A stretch of 64,000 nt of DNA from AM-0621 sp964386705 (GCA_964386705.1 CAYLTY010000017.1:1-64000), one strand, 5' to 3'. Positions 9,239 to 18,649 are shown, numbered from the stretch's first letter. The notes: generated from the letters alone by a model not told the origin. A program made the numbers and translations.

Positions 9239-10423
9239 TTAGAACTTCAGTTCAGGCGTGCGATAGAGGACTTTGGAGCCGACGCGAATCTCGGTATCGA
9301 CAAGGTATCGCTGGATGCCGTCCAGATCTGGTTCAATCCCAAGTCCAGGAGCACCGGGAGCGGTGATGTGTCCGTTGGCGTCAGGGCGAAGATGCGTCTT
9401 CGTCATGTCGAACGCGAGCGATTTGAGTTCCGTGGGGAACTCGCAGATGGTGTGAGCTTCGAGGCCCGCGTAGGGCTGCAGTGATGCCGACAGCGCCAGG
9501 TTCGAAGTGAACGTGTGATTGACGTAGGTGACGCCCTTCGCCGCGGCGTAGTCGGCGACATCTTTTGACGTCGTGATGCCACCGATGCGGCCCGCGTCGA
9601 TCTGCACGTACTTCAACCCCGCATGGTCGATCATGTGCTGAGCCATGTGGAAGTTGTGGCAGCCCTCTCCGCCCGCCATTCCGACTGGCTCGCTGTCCGC
9701 GGATAACGCCTTGTACTCAGAGAGAGCCCCTGAAACGAACGGCTCTTCGAGCCATGTGGCTCGCACCTGCTTGAGTGTCTTCAAGCGTGCCCGAGCCGCG
9801 TCAACATTGGTATTCCAGACCGTCCCGGCATCAATCAGCAGAATGCCGTCAGGGCCGAGGCCTTCACGAGCCGCGTGCAGTTGTGCTTCGTCATCCGCGA
9901 CACTGCCCACTCCGAACGGTCCCCAACCAAACTTGGCAGCACGGAAGCCTTGAGCGCGGATGGCCTGAGCCTTTCGCAGCGTCGCTTCAGCCGTATCACC
10001 AAACAGGACCGACGCGTAGGGAGTCTTCGCGCAAGACTTTTTGTAGCCCAGCAACTTCCAGACTGGTTCTTCCAACCGGCGACCAAGCAGATCCCACAAC
10101 GCGATGTCGATCCCGGACAACGTGTGAGCCGCCTGCAACAGATCGAGGCTGTTGGCATGCACCAGATTGTTGATACGACGGATATCGGAGGCGTCATTGA
10201 TTGTCTGCCCCAGCACCGAAGCTTGCACCGGCTTGCAGGCGCTGTGCGACATCGGGCAGATCAGCGAGGCGATTGATACCAACGGCGCGGCTTCGCATTC
10301 GCCCCAGCCGACATGCTCTCCCGCACGTGCGCGCACCAACAGCGCGTCCTGACTGCCATCACCAATGTCCAGAATCTCCGGCATCGCCAGATAGAAGAAG
10401 TCGATCGCGTCAATTTTCACGGT
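9239..10423 (-). CDS. Enolase-superfamily enzyme, mandelate racemase/muconate lactonizing type
   Basis: GTG 10423 (VKIDAIDFFY) is chosen as the start because the family begins with MKI-like sequence and because a longer frame to 10504 would start only 10 bases from a strong hairpin. The product is 394 residues. The capping domain precedes a barrel with the expected metal ligands: D in LLIDAGTVWN (about 196), E in WLEEPF (about 224) and E in GGEGCHN (about 250). A lysine sits in AAKFGWG (about 163), in the position of the family KxK, but the second lysine is absent. A histidine in VNHTFTSN (about 301) could be the opposing acid/base. The family abstracts a proton alpha to a carboxylate; likely substrates are sugar acids. 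The exact reaction cannot be assigned. Neighbours give no pathway clue. Confidence 0.85.
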   Translation of the reverse strand, partial: TVKIDAIDFFYLAMPEILDIGDGSQDALLVRARAGEHVGWGECEAAPLVSIASLICPMSHSACKPVQASVLGQTINDASDIRRINNLVHANSLDLLQAAHTLSGIDIALWDLLGRRLEEPVWKLLGYKKSCAKTPYASVLFGDTAEATLRKAQAIRAQGFRAAKFGWGPFGVGSVADDEAQLHAAREGLGPDGILLIDAGTVWNTNVDAARARLKTLKQVRATWLEEPFVSGALSEYKALSADSEPVGMAGGEGCHNFHMAQHMIDHAGLKYVQIDAGRIGGITTSKDVADYAAAKGVTYVNHTFTSNLALSASLQPYAGLEAHTICEFPTELKSLAFDMTKTHLRPDANGHITAPGAPGLGIEPDLDGIQRYLVDTEIRVGSKVLYRTPELKF

Positions 10424-10513
10424 CAGCGGTTCCAGAATTCCAAATGGCCTGTCGTCGACAGACAACGATCTGACCCGAGCCAGTGGAGCGCCGCTACACC
10501 ACAACCGTAAACG

Positions 10514-10556
10514 AACATGCCCGGTCTCGATCGCTGCATCGAGGTCCGGGCATGTT
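10514..10556 (-). terminator. Long hairpin after the DUF11-protein gene
   Basis: Arms AACATGCCCGG and CCGGGCATGTT pair perfectly over 11 bases. Inside them CTCGAT pairs with ATCGAG around the loop CGCTGC, with one small asymmetric bulge. Read on the minus strand it ends in TTCGTTT, 30 bases past the stop of the DUF11-repeat gene and 91 bases upstream of the enolase-family start. It most likely ends the former transcript. Confidence 0.6.
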
Positions 10557-10586
10557 ATGTGAAATCAATGTCAACTGCGATCAGGC

Positions 10587-13088
10587 CTAAGGCGTTCCGT
10601 CCAACACAACGATGACGGTGTCAGACGCAACCGAGTCGCTCAGAGACTCCGAACTGACTTCAGCACGGATCTTGGCTTTTCCAGCCACACGACCTCGCAA
10701 CAGAATCTGGAAGTCTGCCGAAGCGCGTTCGCCGAGTTCGGGAATCGCATGGAACGTCAGCAGCTTGCCCGCGCCCTTGCCGGACTCCAGTGGGCCGTGC
10801 CGGACTGGTGACTTAGCTTGCACAAACTCAACTTCTGGAGGCAAAGCCAGCACCAGTTTCACATTGGCATCCGCGCCCGAACCACGGTTACGAATCGTGA
10901 CATCGACCGTGAACTCATCACCCGCGAGAACGCTGGTCTGCGAGTGATCCAGATCCAGTTTCAGCGACGAAATACCGCGTGCCTGAACTTTGGACTCAGT
11001 GCTTGAGGGCTTCGCCTGACCGTTCTGGTTGACTTCGATCAGACAGCTATGCGGTCCCGCCGTCTTCGGCTGCACGGTGACTTTCAGAATCGCAGTCTCA
11101 CCAGCGGGGATGCGTTCCACACGCCAGCGAACCTTGCGACTCACTTCATCGTACGCCCCGTTGCCAGTCGCCTTCATGAAACGCAGGTCTTCCGGCAGCG
11201 TTTCCAGCACGGTGACACCATTGATGTCACTCGAAGACTCATTGATCAGACGAACTTCCTGAACCGTCGGCTGACCGACGGGCATCGACGCGCTCTCAGT
11301 GGTTTCCACACGCAGGCCGCGCGGGTCGACGACTCGAATGGGCGTGGCAGACTCGTTCTGCACTCCGCCTGACGCGGACAAGATCGCTCGATTGAAGTGC
11401 TCGCCAGCGCGAACCGCCTTCAGTTCCAATTCGACCGTCGTGCTGCCACCTGCAGCCAGACGTCCCACGGGATAAGTCAGATCGTTGCCGTCAGAGTGAA
11501 GGAACCCGACTGGAATCAGGTTCTGCAGGTTGACGTCCGTCAGATCGCGATCACCCGCATTGGAAATCTTGAACTTCAACTTGGCCGTTTCACCCACTCG
11601 AACTTCTTCCGGGCCGAAGATCGCGAGTCGCAACGCGCCGGCATTTGCTTTATTCACATCAACCACCGCGCCAGCTGGCTCAGCGACGAAGTTGACCGTG
11701 GCAATGCTGCCAATCTCACCTTCACTCTTGGGGATGACCTTGATGTGAATCTTCTTGCTCTCACCTGCGGTCAGGCGTCCCAGTTTCCAGGCCAGCTTCG
11801 TGCCGCTCAGTTCCGCTTGAGGAATCGTACCGACCAGGTCGCAACCCTTCGGGACGGTGTCCTCAACCACGACCTGAGTCGCATTTGCCTGACCTTTATT
11901 GGTCACCACGATGGAATAGACCATCGGCTGTCCCAGCTTGGCTTCCGGTGGCGCGGCCTTCTCGATGGAAATCTCCGGCTTTGGACCGCGAGCCATCGCC
12001 GGTTTGGCCGGCTTGTCATTGCTGATCTTGGCTGGCTCAAGAGCCGGCTTGGCAGGTTTCTCATCATCAAACGGCAGCGGAGTCGGCTCTAAAGACTCAG
12101 CAGGTTCACTGTCGAGAGTCGGCAGAGTCGGAATTTCTGACTTCTTTGTGGCTTTCTCATCCGGGTTGAACTCAGCAGGCTCATCAGCGCCCAATCGTGG
12201 CGGATCATCCAGCTTCAGTTCCTGCAGCGGTGCAGACTTCTTGGTCTCGGGCTCGAAGGGCTCCTCGGAAACCGCATCGGGCAACGAACCTGCCGTGAAG
12301 TCCGGCAGTTGCGCAACGACGGGCTTCTTCTCTTCGTTTCCGGTGCGACGAATCAAGCTGGCACCGGGATCAAACTCTGACTCAAGAGCCGGCTTGCGTT
12401 CTGCTTTGGCGACGGAACTGCTCTTCTTTTTCAGGAGAGCCTCAATTTCCGTCAGCATCGCCATAGGTCGTTCTTCAAGAGGACCATAAGCAACCGGCAC
12501 TTCCACAGCTTCCATCAGCAGGCTCTTAGCAGACTGCAGGTCGCCAGCATCTTTCAGATCGCGAGCCTCGTTCATCAGCCGCAGAGCTTTGGCACGAGCG
12601 GACTCGGCTGTCGCCAGCGGCTCAGTGTTTCCATCTCGACTGAAAGGATCTTTGTCGAAGCCTGGATCAGACTCTTCCGACAGCACGGGCACCGTGCGTC
12701 GCGGCTTGCGGGCGTTTGCCAGTTCCGCGTGATCATTGTCACTGCGAAACGATGACATCTCAGGCCCCGGCATCAATCGCTGCCGACTTTGTGCCGGCGC
12801 GAACGGTTCCGTCGTGTCGGGTTCCGAATTCGACGCGAGCAAATGCGTGTTGGGCTGCTGCCGTGTCAGCGGCTGCCCCGCATCGTTCGCTGGTTGAGAA
12901 GTCCAGGGAGAGCCACTACTCGTCGCAGTGTTCTGATCTGGCCCCGACTCACCAAGTTGCGTTTCGTTTTGAGCCTGCTCTGCGTTTGGAGCGCCTTTGT
13001 CGAGGCCACTCTGGGCCTGCAAGACAATGAGGAATCCAACGCCGATCACGCCCGCGAGCGCAGTGAGTTTCCAAATAGAGTTCTGCAT
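10587..13088 (-). CDS. Secreted/anchored protein with tandem DUF11-type repeats
   Basis: The 833-residue protein starts at ATG 13088 with a good ribosome site (GGGAGG 5 bases upstream). Residues 6-25 form a hydrophobic segment (LTALAGVIGVGFLIVLQ), a signal anchor or signal peptide. Residues 30-370 are polar and low in complexity (Pro/Glu/Lys/Ser), with a helical TPR-like stretch at about 165-220 (AESARAKALRLMNEARDLKDAGDLQ; compare three residues more or less). From about 370 onward there are four immunoglobulin-like repeats of the DUF11/conserved-repeat type, recognisable by YSIVVTNKGQANATQVVVED, KLKFKISNAGDRDLTDVNLQ, VRLINESSSDINGVTVLETL and VDVTIRNRGSGADANVKLVL. These repeats form extracellular stalks in cell-wall proteins. 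No enzymatic motif was seen. The function is probably structural at the cell envelope; this is inferred. Confidence 0.85.
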   Translation of the reverse strand: MQNSIWKLTALAGVIGVGFLIVLQAQSGLDKGAPNAEQAQNETQLGESGPDQNTATSSGSPWTSQPANDAGQPLTRQQPNTHLLASNSEPDTTEPFAPAQSRQRLMPGPEMSSFRSDNDHAELANARKPRRTVPVLSEESDPGFDKDPFSRDGNTEPLATAESARAKALRLMNEARDLKDAGDLQSAKSLLMEAVEVPVAYGPLEERPMAMLTEIEALLKKKSSSVAKAERKPALESEFDPGASLIRRTGNEEKKPVVAQLPDFTAGSLPDAVSEEPFEPETKKSAPLQELKLDDPPRLGADEPAEFNPDEKATKKSEIPTLPTLDSEPAESLEPTPLPFDDEKPAKPALEPAKISNDKPAKPAMARGPKPEISIEKAAPPEAKLGQPMVYSIVVTNKGQANATQVVVEDTVPKGCDLVGTIPQAELSGTKLAWKLGRLTAGESKKIHIKVIPKSEGEIGSIATVNFVAEPAGAVVDVNKANAGALRLAIFGPEEVRVGETAKLKFKISNAGDRDLTDVNLQNLIPVGFLHSDGNDLTYPVGRLAAGGSTTVELELKAVRAGEHFNRAILSASGGVQNESATPIRVVDPRGLRVETTESASMPVGQPTVQEVRLINESSSDINGVTVLETLPEDLRFMKATGNGAYDEVSRKVRWRVERIPAGETAILKVTVQPKTAGPHSCLIEVNQNGQAKPSSTESKVQARGISSLKLDLDHSQTSVLAGDEFTVDVTIRNRGSGADANVKLVLALPPEVEFVQAKSPVRHGPLESGKGAGKLLTFHAIPELGERASADFQILLRGRVAGKAKIRAEVSSESLSDSVASDTVIVVLDGTP

Positions 13089-13296
13089 GGGCCTCCCTTC
13101 CCATGTTTGTGTTGCCCAAGACCTCCCAGTCCAGCGGGCGCACTCTCACCGGGCCTCCCTGGCTCGGCGAGTTCAGGTCATAGCTGAGCAACGAAACTGC
13201 GCAAAGACGAGTCCTGGAAAAATCTGACACAACCGAGCGTTCGCCGCGCAATTCGCACCAAACCAGGGCGATGAAACGCAGCAAACGGAAAAAATC

Positions 13297-14691
13297 TCAG
13301 AACAGTCGGTTGTATCCGTTCAATGCAGCGACTCGATAAGCCTCGGCCATCGTGGGGTAGTTGAACGTCGTCGTGATGAAATACTTCAACGTATTGGCTT
13401 CGCCCTTCTGCAGCATGATGGCCTGGCCGATGTGAATGATCTCGGACGCGTTCGCTCCGAAGCAGTGAATGCCCAGAATCTCCAGCGTTTCACGGTGGAA
13501 CAGCAGCTTCAGCATACCCGTTCGCTGTCCGGTGATTTGAGCCTTGGCCAGGCTCTTAAAGGCCGCATGACCGACTTCATACGGAATCTTGTCTTCAGTC
13601 AGTTCCTTCTCGGTCTTACCGATCGAACTGATCTCTGGACTGGTGTAGATACCGGTCGGAATATCCCGCGCAAGCTGATCGCAAGTGCCGGTCAGGATGT
13701 GTTGAGCTGCCGCTCGACCTTGTTGATACGCGGCACTCGCGAGAGCCGGAAAGCCGTTGATGTCACCCACGGCGTAGATGTGTGACTGCGACGTTTGAAA
13801 GTTCGCATTGATCGGCAAGTTGCCGCGGCTGTCGGGAGTGATCTGGCCGTTCTCCAGCTTCAGGCGATCTGAATTGCCAGTGCGGCCATTGGCCCACAGC
13901 AGGACGTCCGTCTTGAGCTGCTTGCCCGACTGCAGATGAACGACCACTCCATCCTCAACGGATTCCACACGTTCGAAAACCTCCTGGTGGCGCAGAATCA
14001 CGCCGCGATCCCGCATGTGATACGCCAGCGCGTCGGCAATCTCGTCGTCGAGGAACTCCAACAACCGGGCTCGGGTGTTGATCAGATTGACCTTGCAGCC
14101 CAGGTTGCGAAACATCGACGCATACTCGCAGCCGATAATGCCCGCACCGTAAACCGTGATCGACTGCGGCGTCTCAGGCAGATTGAGAATCGTATCGCTG
14201 TCGAAGATGCGCGGGTGCGAGAAGTCGATTTCCACCGGACGGTAAGGCCTCGCGCCGGTTGCGATCACAATCCAGCGTGCCTTCAACTTCAGCGACGCTC
14301 CGGTATGCAAGTCGACCTGAACAGTGTGCGGATCGATGAACGAGGCGACGCCTTGAAAGATCGGGACGCGATTCCGGTCGTAGAATCCGGTTCGCATCTC
14401 CACCTGCTGATCAATCACCGAGCGGGCACTTTTTCGCAGCTCCTGAAAGGACAACTGCACGTCAAAGCCATGATCGCGGTACAGGCGGTTGTTGTTGACC
14501 TCGGTCATTTGAAAGATCGAGAACCGCAGCGCCTTACTCGGAATCGTCGCCTGATGAGTACACGCTCCGCCGATCTCCGTCATGCTTTCGACCATGGCGA
14601 CGCTCAAGTCATTCTTGGCCGCCTCCATCGAAGCGCCCTCGCCGCCCGGGCCAGAACCAATTACCACGACGTCAAAATCAAACTGATCCAT
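13297..14691 (-). CDS. sthA: Soluble (Si-specific) NAD(P)+ transhydrogenase SthA
   Basis: The 464-residue flavoprotein aligns over its whole length with E. coli SthA (466 residues) as I recall it. The FAD-binding motif is VVIGSGPGGEGA (residues 9-20). The active-site region reads IGGACTHQATIPSKAL: it has one cysteine only, as in SthA, where the redox disulfide of related lipoamide dehydrogenases and glutathione reductases is missing. The NAD(P) motif is YGAGIIGCEYASMF, and GRTGN, YAVGDINGFPALASAAYQQG, IPTGIYTSPEISSIGKTE and the C-terminal TTFNYPTMAEAYRVAALNG are all family hallmarks. It moves reducing equivalents between NADPH and NAD+ in the cytoplasm. It follows nrnA by 104 bases on the same strand; no functional link is evident. 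Confidence 0.96.
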   Translation of the reverse strand: MDQFDFDVVVIGSGPGGEGASMEAAKNDLSVAMVESMTEIGGACTHQATIPSKALRFSIFQMTEVNNNRLYRDHGFDVQLSFQELRKSARSVIDQQVEMRTGFYDRNRVPIFQGVASFIDPHTVQVDLHTGASLKLKARWIVIATGARPYRPVEIDFSHPRIFDSDTILNLPETPQSITVYGAGIIGCEYASMFRNLGCKVNLINTRARLLEFLDDEIADALAYHMRDRGVILRHQEVFERVESVEDGVVVHLQSGKQLKTDVLLWANGRTGNSDRLKLENGQITPDSRGNLPINANFQTSQSHIYAVGDINGFPALASAAYQQGRAAAQHILTGTCDQLARDIPTGIYTSPEISSIGKTEKELTEDKIPYEVGHAAFKSLAKAQITGQRTGMLKLLFHRETLEILGIHCFGANASEIIHIGQAIMLQKGEANTLKYFITTTFNYPTMAEAYRVAALNGYNRLF

Positions 14692-14795
14692 CTTCCGCTA
14701 GCCTCGAATTAAAACTTCATGCGAATGTGCGGCATCGGGAGCAGCTCGAACTGCAGCACTATACGCGATGAACGATGTATTATTGCGGCGGTCTG

Positions 14796-15776
14796 TCAGC
14801 CTTGCACGGCGCGCTGCATCAAGGGCAGGACCTTCGCGAGCGCCTCGGGCAGAGTCGTCGGCATAACGACGCCTGCCGCCTGCTTGTGGCCGCCACCACC
14901 GAAGACCTCCGCCACCGCCGCGACGTTGATGCCCAGACGGCTGCGCATGCTCACTTTGACGTGCTGATTCGGTTGCTCAATCGCGATGAACGCACCCTGC
15001 ACGCCGCCGATTCTCAAGCATTCATTGACTAGATCTTCGGTATCTACCGGGCTGGCACCGCACTCACGGAAGTCCCGCAGAGTGACCCACAAGTAGGCCA
15101 GCTTGCCGTCCGCTTCCATCGCGATCCGGCTCAGGACACGTCCGACAAGGCGCGAGCGGGATACGGTCTGCTGCTCGTAGAGCAGCCGAAAGAGCGTGTG
15201 TGGTTCGGCTCCGGCATCAATCAGATGACTGATAATTCGCATGGTGCGACTGGTCGTCGACGGAAAGCGGAACCAGCCCGTGTCAGTCGCGATCGCGCAG
15301 TACAAGGCGTTCGCCGCCTGCGGTCCGATCTTGCAGCCCAGAGCCATCGTCAGTTCGAAGATCAGTTCGCCGGTGGCGGCCGCGGTGATGTCTTTAAACT
15401 CCATCGCGCCCAGCGCGTCGGAACTCACGTGATGGTCGATGACCACTTTCTTCGCGGTGGTCTTCTTGAAGGCCGCACCCACGTCCAGCAACTGCCCCCA
15501 AGCACTGGTATCGACGATGATATGCACATCGGTGTCGCGGGCCTCAGCGTCGCTCATGCCCTCGCCGAGTTTGTGGACGCGGTGAGTCGGATCAAGGAAC
15601 AGCAGAGTGGCCGGCGCCGCTGACGGATTCACGATGCGCACGCTCTTGCCCAGCGACTCCAGGGCGAAAGCCAATCCCAGCTCAGATCCGATCGCGTCAG
15701 CATCCGGACGCACATGGCTCGACAACACAAACCGCTGATGACCGTGAATCAATTCAACGAGCGGGGACCAATCCAT
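14796..15776 (-). CDS. nrnA: DHH/DHHA1 phosphoesterase, NrnA-like oligoribonuclease/pAp phosphatase
   Basis: The 326-residue protein has the DHH-family metal motifs in order: SSHVRPDADAIGSELG (about residues 19-34), the aspartate in VDTSAWGQL (about 90), the DHH signature VIDHHVSSDALG (about 113-124) and a terminal DHHA1 domain with FGGGGHKQAAG (about 290-300). Length and motif spacing match bacterial NrnA, which removes short RNA oligomers and dephosphorylates 3'-phosphoadenosine 5'-phosphate in the cytoplasm with Mn2+. The start ATG 15776 is preceded by AAAGAG. The next gene downstream is sthA. RecJ-type or c-di-AMP phosphodiesterase roles are less likely because there are no GAF, PAS or OB domains. 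Confidence 0.92.
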   Translation of the reverse strand: MDWSPLVELIHGHQRFVLSSHVRPDADAIGSELGLAFALESLGKSVRIVNPSAAPATLLFLDPTHRVHKLGEGMSDAEARDTDVHIIVDTSAWGQLLDVGAAFKKTTAKKVVIDHHVSSDALGAMEFKDITAAATGELIFELTMALGCKIGPQAANALYCAIATDTGWFRFPSTTSRTMRIISHLIDAGAEPHTLFRLLYEQQTVSRSRLVGRVLSRIAMEADGKLAYLWVTLRDFRECGASPVDTEDLVNECLRIGGVQGAFIAIEQPNQHVKVSMRSRLGINVAAVAEVFGGGGHKQAAGVVMPTTLPEALAKVLPLMQRAVQG

Positions 15777-15810
15777 GTATCTCTTTCTAACGCGGTGCTG
15801 CCGCCATGAT

Positions 15811-15838
15811 GGGATCTCTCGCGCTGCTGAGAGATCTC
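15811..15838 (-). terminator. Hairpin downstream of the HEIGH-protein gene
   Basis: GATCTCTC and GAGAGATC form a perfect 8-base stem around an 8-base loop, in the 69 bases between the stop of the metallopeptidase-like gene (15846) and nrnA. There is no long T-run. It is a probable transcript end or processing site. Confidence 0.45.
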
Positions 15839-15845
15839 ACTTCTA

Positions 15846-16568
15846 TCAGCGGCGTCCGCGAGAGGCCCGGTAACCGTACTCGATCGCAAACCAGTTCGCG
15901 TACCGCTCGCGGTCCTCGGAATTCGTATTTCTCAGATCGTTGACGTGACCGATCTCATGAATGAGGACGTTATTCAAATAGAAATCCTTGATCTGCGGCA
16001 ACGTCCAGGTGAGCGTCCAGATCCGGCCTTCCTGCGACCACTGAGCACCGAACATCCGCGCTTCGACGATCTGCTGCGGCGTTGGCGGGCGCATGTACGT
16101 TTCCACCAGCGACTCTTCGAGCGGGTACAGATAGACGTTCTGCCCCCACTGCATGCCGTAGCACGGAAACATGGCGCGCTTGCGAGTCATCCGGCTGAGT
16201 TGCACGACTCCCAGATGCTCCGTGAACCGAGCGGGCAACTCCGCGACCCGGGCCCGGATGTCGTCCAATGAAACCGGATGAATGAAACCCTCACCGGATG
16301 GCTGCTGCACCAATCGTAGTTCGCCGCTGCCTGGTTCGTGCCACTGTTCCTGAGCGTAGAAATCCGAGTGCTGCTCGGTGCCAATGTGGCCGCGCTGCCG
16401 GTAGGCCACCGCCGGACGGGCGGTACGCGTCGCCATGCGCAGCCGAGTCGCTTCACGCACGCGCCGACGTCCGGTCGAAAGAACAGTCGCCGCTGAAGCC
16501 GTGCGCGCACCGCGACGGCTGGCTTGTGACTTGGCTGCAAGGCGATTTGAGGAGAGGTGCTTCGTCAT
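15846..16568 (-). CDS. Hypothetical protein with HEIGH zinc-metallopeptidase-like motif
   Basis: ATG 16568 is chosen because GGAGG lies 10 bases upstream on the minus strand; an open frame continues further but without a comparable site. The product is 240 residues. The first 60 or so are strongly basic and rich in Arg/Ala/Thr (KSQASRRGARTASAATVL), unlike a signal peptide. The C-terminal half holds NNVLIHEIGHVNDLRN at about residues 205-220, an HExxH zinc-protease motif followed by GHVNDLR and a later glutamate-rich stretch (NSEDRERYANWFAIEYG). The arrangement resembles short predicted metallopeptidases, but no named family is certain. It is monocistronic by context: flanked by a hairpin downstream and 466 bases without a gene upstream. 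Confidence 0.75.
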   Translation of the reverse strand: MTKHLSSNRLAAKSQASRRGARTASAATVLSTGRRRVREATRLRMATRTARPAVAYRQRGHIGTEQHSDFYAQEQWHEPGSGELRLVQQPSGEGFIHPVSLDDIRARVAELPARFTEHLGVVQLSRMTRKRAMFPCYGMQWGQNVYLYPLEESLVETYMRPPTPQQIVEARMFGAQWSQEGRIWTLTWTLPQIKDFYLNNVLIHEIGHVNDLRNTNSEDRERYANWFAIEYGYRASRGRR

Positions 16569-17034
16569 GTCCGGTGTCCCTCCGGGGGTCGTTGCGACCC
16601 GAATCCGTGAGAGCCGTCCGTGACTCGATCTGGTTTCCAAGGCGGGAATCGTAACGGGGAGAGGCGACACAATTCACGCCCGCCCCGAACTCGATGGTGC
16701 CAAACCTTGAGGCAATCTCAAGCTGAACATCGAAAAAGAAAGAAATCGCCAGAAGGAGCGTGATCTCCTGTCGCAAGTCATTTCATAAATGGAACTTGCA
16801 ACAAACAGAACACAACCATCAACGACCGCTTTTGACCGTCTGAAACTGGTCGAAAGAGGGTGAGGTCGACGTAAACTCCGTACCGGTGGCGAGATCGGTC
16901 ACCGGGAGTTTGTTCAGTGTTTGATCACTAGCAGGAAACTTCGAGCCGACCGCTTTTGAGTGCTTGTCGCATCAGGGAGACTTCGCCCGATTAGTCGCTT
17001 GTTCGGCGAAGGCAAGATACTCCGGCTCGGCGGA
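16569..17034. other. Gene-free stretch between the DUF1573 and HEIGH-protein genes
   Basis: No convincing reading frame occurs here. It holds the ribosome site of the HEIGH-protein gene (GGAGG near 16582), an AT-richer segment at about 16730-16830 that could contain its promoter, and the hairpin listed separately at 16874-16910. Confidence 0.5.
16874..16910 (-). terminator. Hairpin after the DUF1573-protein gene
   Basis: AACTCC pairs with GGAGTT, and inside, after a 3-base bulge, CGGTG pairs with CACCG. It lies 125 bases downstream of the DUF1573 stop on the minus strand. The T-tract is weak (GAGTTTACG), so the assignment is tentative. Confidence 0.35.
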
Positions 17035-18243
17035 TCACAGGGACGTGAAAACGACCTTCAACGTCAGCTCTTTCATCTGCGGATGATTCGTGGAGAACGT
17101 AACCCGGGCTGGTTCATCTTGAGTTTTGGTCATCGGTGGCAAGTCAGCGGGAATCTCAATGGTGAGCTTCACTTGCTTGCCATTCATCATCGGTCGCGAA
17201 AACGAAGCCTTGAACTCACTGGGTTCGCAGACCGGCTCCCCGACCTCCAGATCCTCGGTCAGCCCCATAGGAACGATGATCACGCTAAAGGTTTTTCCTT
17301 TGGCCGCCTCGAAGTCAGACAGGACGAGTATTGACTCTTTAGGAACAATCTTGCAGTTCGTCGGGGCAATGAAGGCGAATGGCGGCGGTCGAATACCAGT
17401 GACGTGAACGCCCAAGTCCTTGTCGTCCGGAACATCTGTTTGCAATCGCAATGGCTCAGAATACCTCCCGGCCTTCCCTTCCGCCGTGACCTCAACAGCC
17501 ACCTTGTAAACACCTTTGAGCCACATGGAAGTGTCTTCTTCCTGACCGCTTTCCGCAGCTTTGGCACTTTCCAGCTCGCCGCGCAGGTGGATGATTAACT
17601 GCTTACGCTCCTCGGCAGTCACAGGCAAAATGGTGACTTTGAGGTTTGGCGACGACCCCTCCGTCCCGACGATCTTGAAGTCGTCGAGCATATTGGACAT
17701 CACGTAACCTTCGACCGTGCCTGGGTTTTCCTTCGATGTCGTGCCGGCAGACCAATCTCCCGGAGGGAAAGTTCTCAGCTTCTGGCCCACAATACCCTTA
17801 ATAACCAGCGAAACTTGAATCTGCTTAGGGTCGTTCGTGTGCAGTTGGGCGTTGTGCTCGAAACGGATGTTGGGGTTCTTGATGTGCCAGTTCAGGGTGA
17901 CTTTGGTTGAGCCGCCGGGGGGAATCGATCCGGCTTCAGGAGTTGCAGCGGTGCACTGACAGCTGCGCTTGCCGATCTTGAATTCCAGCGGAGCTTCGCC
18001 TTCGTTCTTGATGGTGAACTCGTGCTCGCCCTTGCTCTCCAGCTGCAGCATGCCGAAGTTGTAGACGTTCTCGTCAATGACCATCTTGGGATGCGGCCCC
18101 TTGTCGGAGGGTTGAGGCATCCCCGCTTCGGCCTTCGGTTTTTCGACGACGACTGCAGTGCCAGAGCTTCGTCCCAACGCGGCCACAATCACTGCCGCGA
18201 TCACCAGCGATGCCACTGCCGCAACCAACGCACCTGGACGCAT
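17035..18243 (-). CDS. DUF1573-domain exported protein
   Basis: The 402-residue protein has an N-terminal hydrophobic segment (residues 4-24, GALVAAVASLVIAAVIVAAL) that acts as signal or anchor. Residues 55-150 match DUF1573: YNFGMLQLESKGEHEFTIKN, then EAPLEFKIGKRSCQCTAATP with the paired cysteines, IPPGGSTKVTLNW, and HTNDPKQIQVSLVIKG. The domain is an immunoglobulin-like ASPM/SPD-2/Hydin-type fold. The C-terminal 250 residues appear to repeat this fold in weaker form (PTNCKIVPKESILVLSDFEA and RVTFSTNHPQMKELTLKVVF). Planctomycetes have many such proteins; their biochemical role is unknown. It is divergent from uvrA across 406 bases. Confidence 0.85.
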   Translation of the reverse strand: MRPGALVAAVASLVIAAVIVAALGRSSGTAVVVEKPKAEAGMPQPSDKGPHPKMVIDENVYNFGMLQLESKGEHEFTIKNEGEAPLEFKIGKRSCQCTAATPEAGSIPPGGSTKVTLNWHIKNPNIRFEHNAQLHTNDPKQIQVSLVIKGIVGQKLRTFPPGDWSAGTTSKENPGTVEGYVMSNMLDDFKIVGTEGSSPNLKVTILPVTAEERKQLIIHLRGELESAKAAESGQEEDTSMWLKGVYKVAVEVTAEGKAGRYSEPLRLQTDVPDDKDLGVHVTGIRPPPFAFIAPTNCKIVPKESILVLSDFEAAKGKTFSVIIVPMGLTEDLEVGEPVCEPSEFKASFSRPMMNGKQVKLTIEIPADLPPMTKTQDEPARVTFSTNHPQMKELTLKVVFTSL

Positions 18244-18649
18244 CTCGAACCCCGCAAGTTAAACTTTTGTGTCACTGTTCGCTGAACGAACTCGCCTTGG
18301 AAACCCTACTCCTAACGCGACCTTACCGTGAGATGCAATCACTCTATCACGTAGAGACGGGAGATTCCTCAGGCTGAATCCGATTTGTCGTCGCCCCCCC
18401 CAACAGTCACCAAACGCGATCCTTCGGGATTCAAGAAGTTGCACGGCTTCCGCAGGAAAAGTTGCACGGCAGTCCCAAACCGTAGCGCGGACGCCCCGTC
18501 CGTGGGTAATTGGTGGATCACGAACAGAGCGTCAGTGCCAAGTTAAGACTGCGGGCTCCCGGAGTGGTAGTCAGAAGCTGGCCGACTAAACTTGTTGGGA
18601 TGGCTGCGGGTTTTCGGCAGCCTCTTCTTTGGCGAACCGCGACGGATCC
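18244..18649. other. Divergent promoter region between DUF1573 gene and uvrA
   Basis: No gene is supported. It must hold promoters for both flanking genes. It contains a 12-base direct repeat (listed separately), a short run of eight C at about 18396-18403, and a small hairpin (GGACG/CGTCC at about 18488-18502). Confidence 0.55.
18436..18470. promoter_or_regulatory. Tandem AAGTTGCACGGC direct repeat upstream of uvrA
   Basis: AAGTTGCACGGC occurs at 18436-18447 and again at 18459-18470. The period is 23 bases, about two helical turns, so two protein monomers could bind the same face. It lies 180 bases upstream of the uvrA start. This is a possible operator; no known box was recognised. Confidence 0.35.

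Noticed and set aside
13297..14691. Dihydrolipoamide dehydrogenase or glutathione reductase
   Set aside because: The redox cysteine pair is absent, and sequence through the C-terminus follows SthA.
18244..18649. Known LexA box upstream of uvrA
   Set aside because: No CTG-N10-CAG, GAAC-N4-GTTC or GTTC-N7-GTTC pattern was found; only an unrelated direct repeat.
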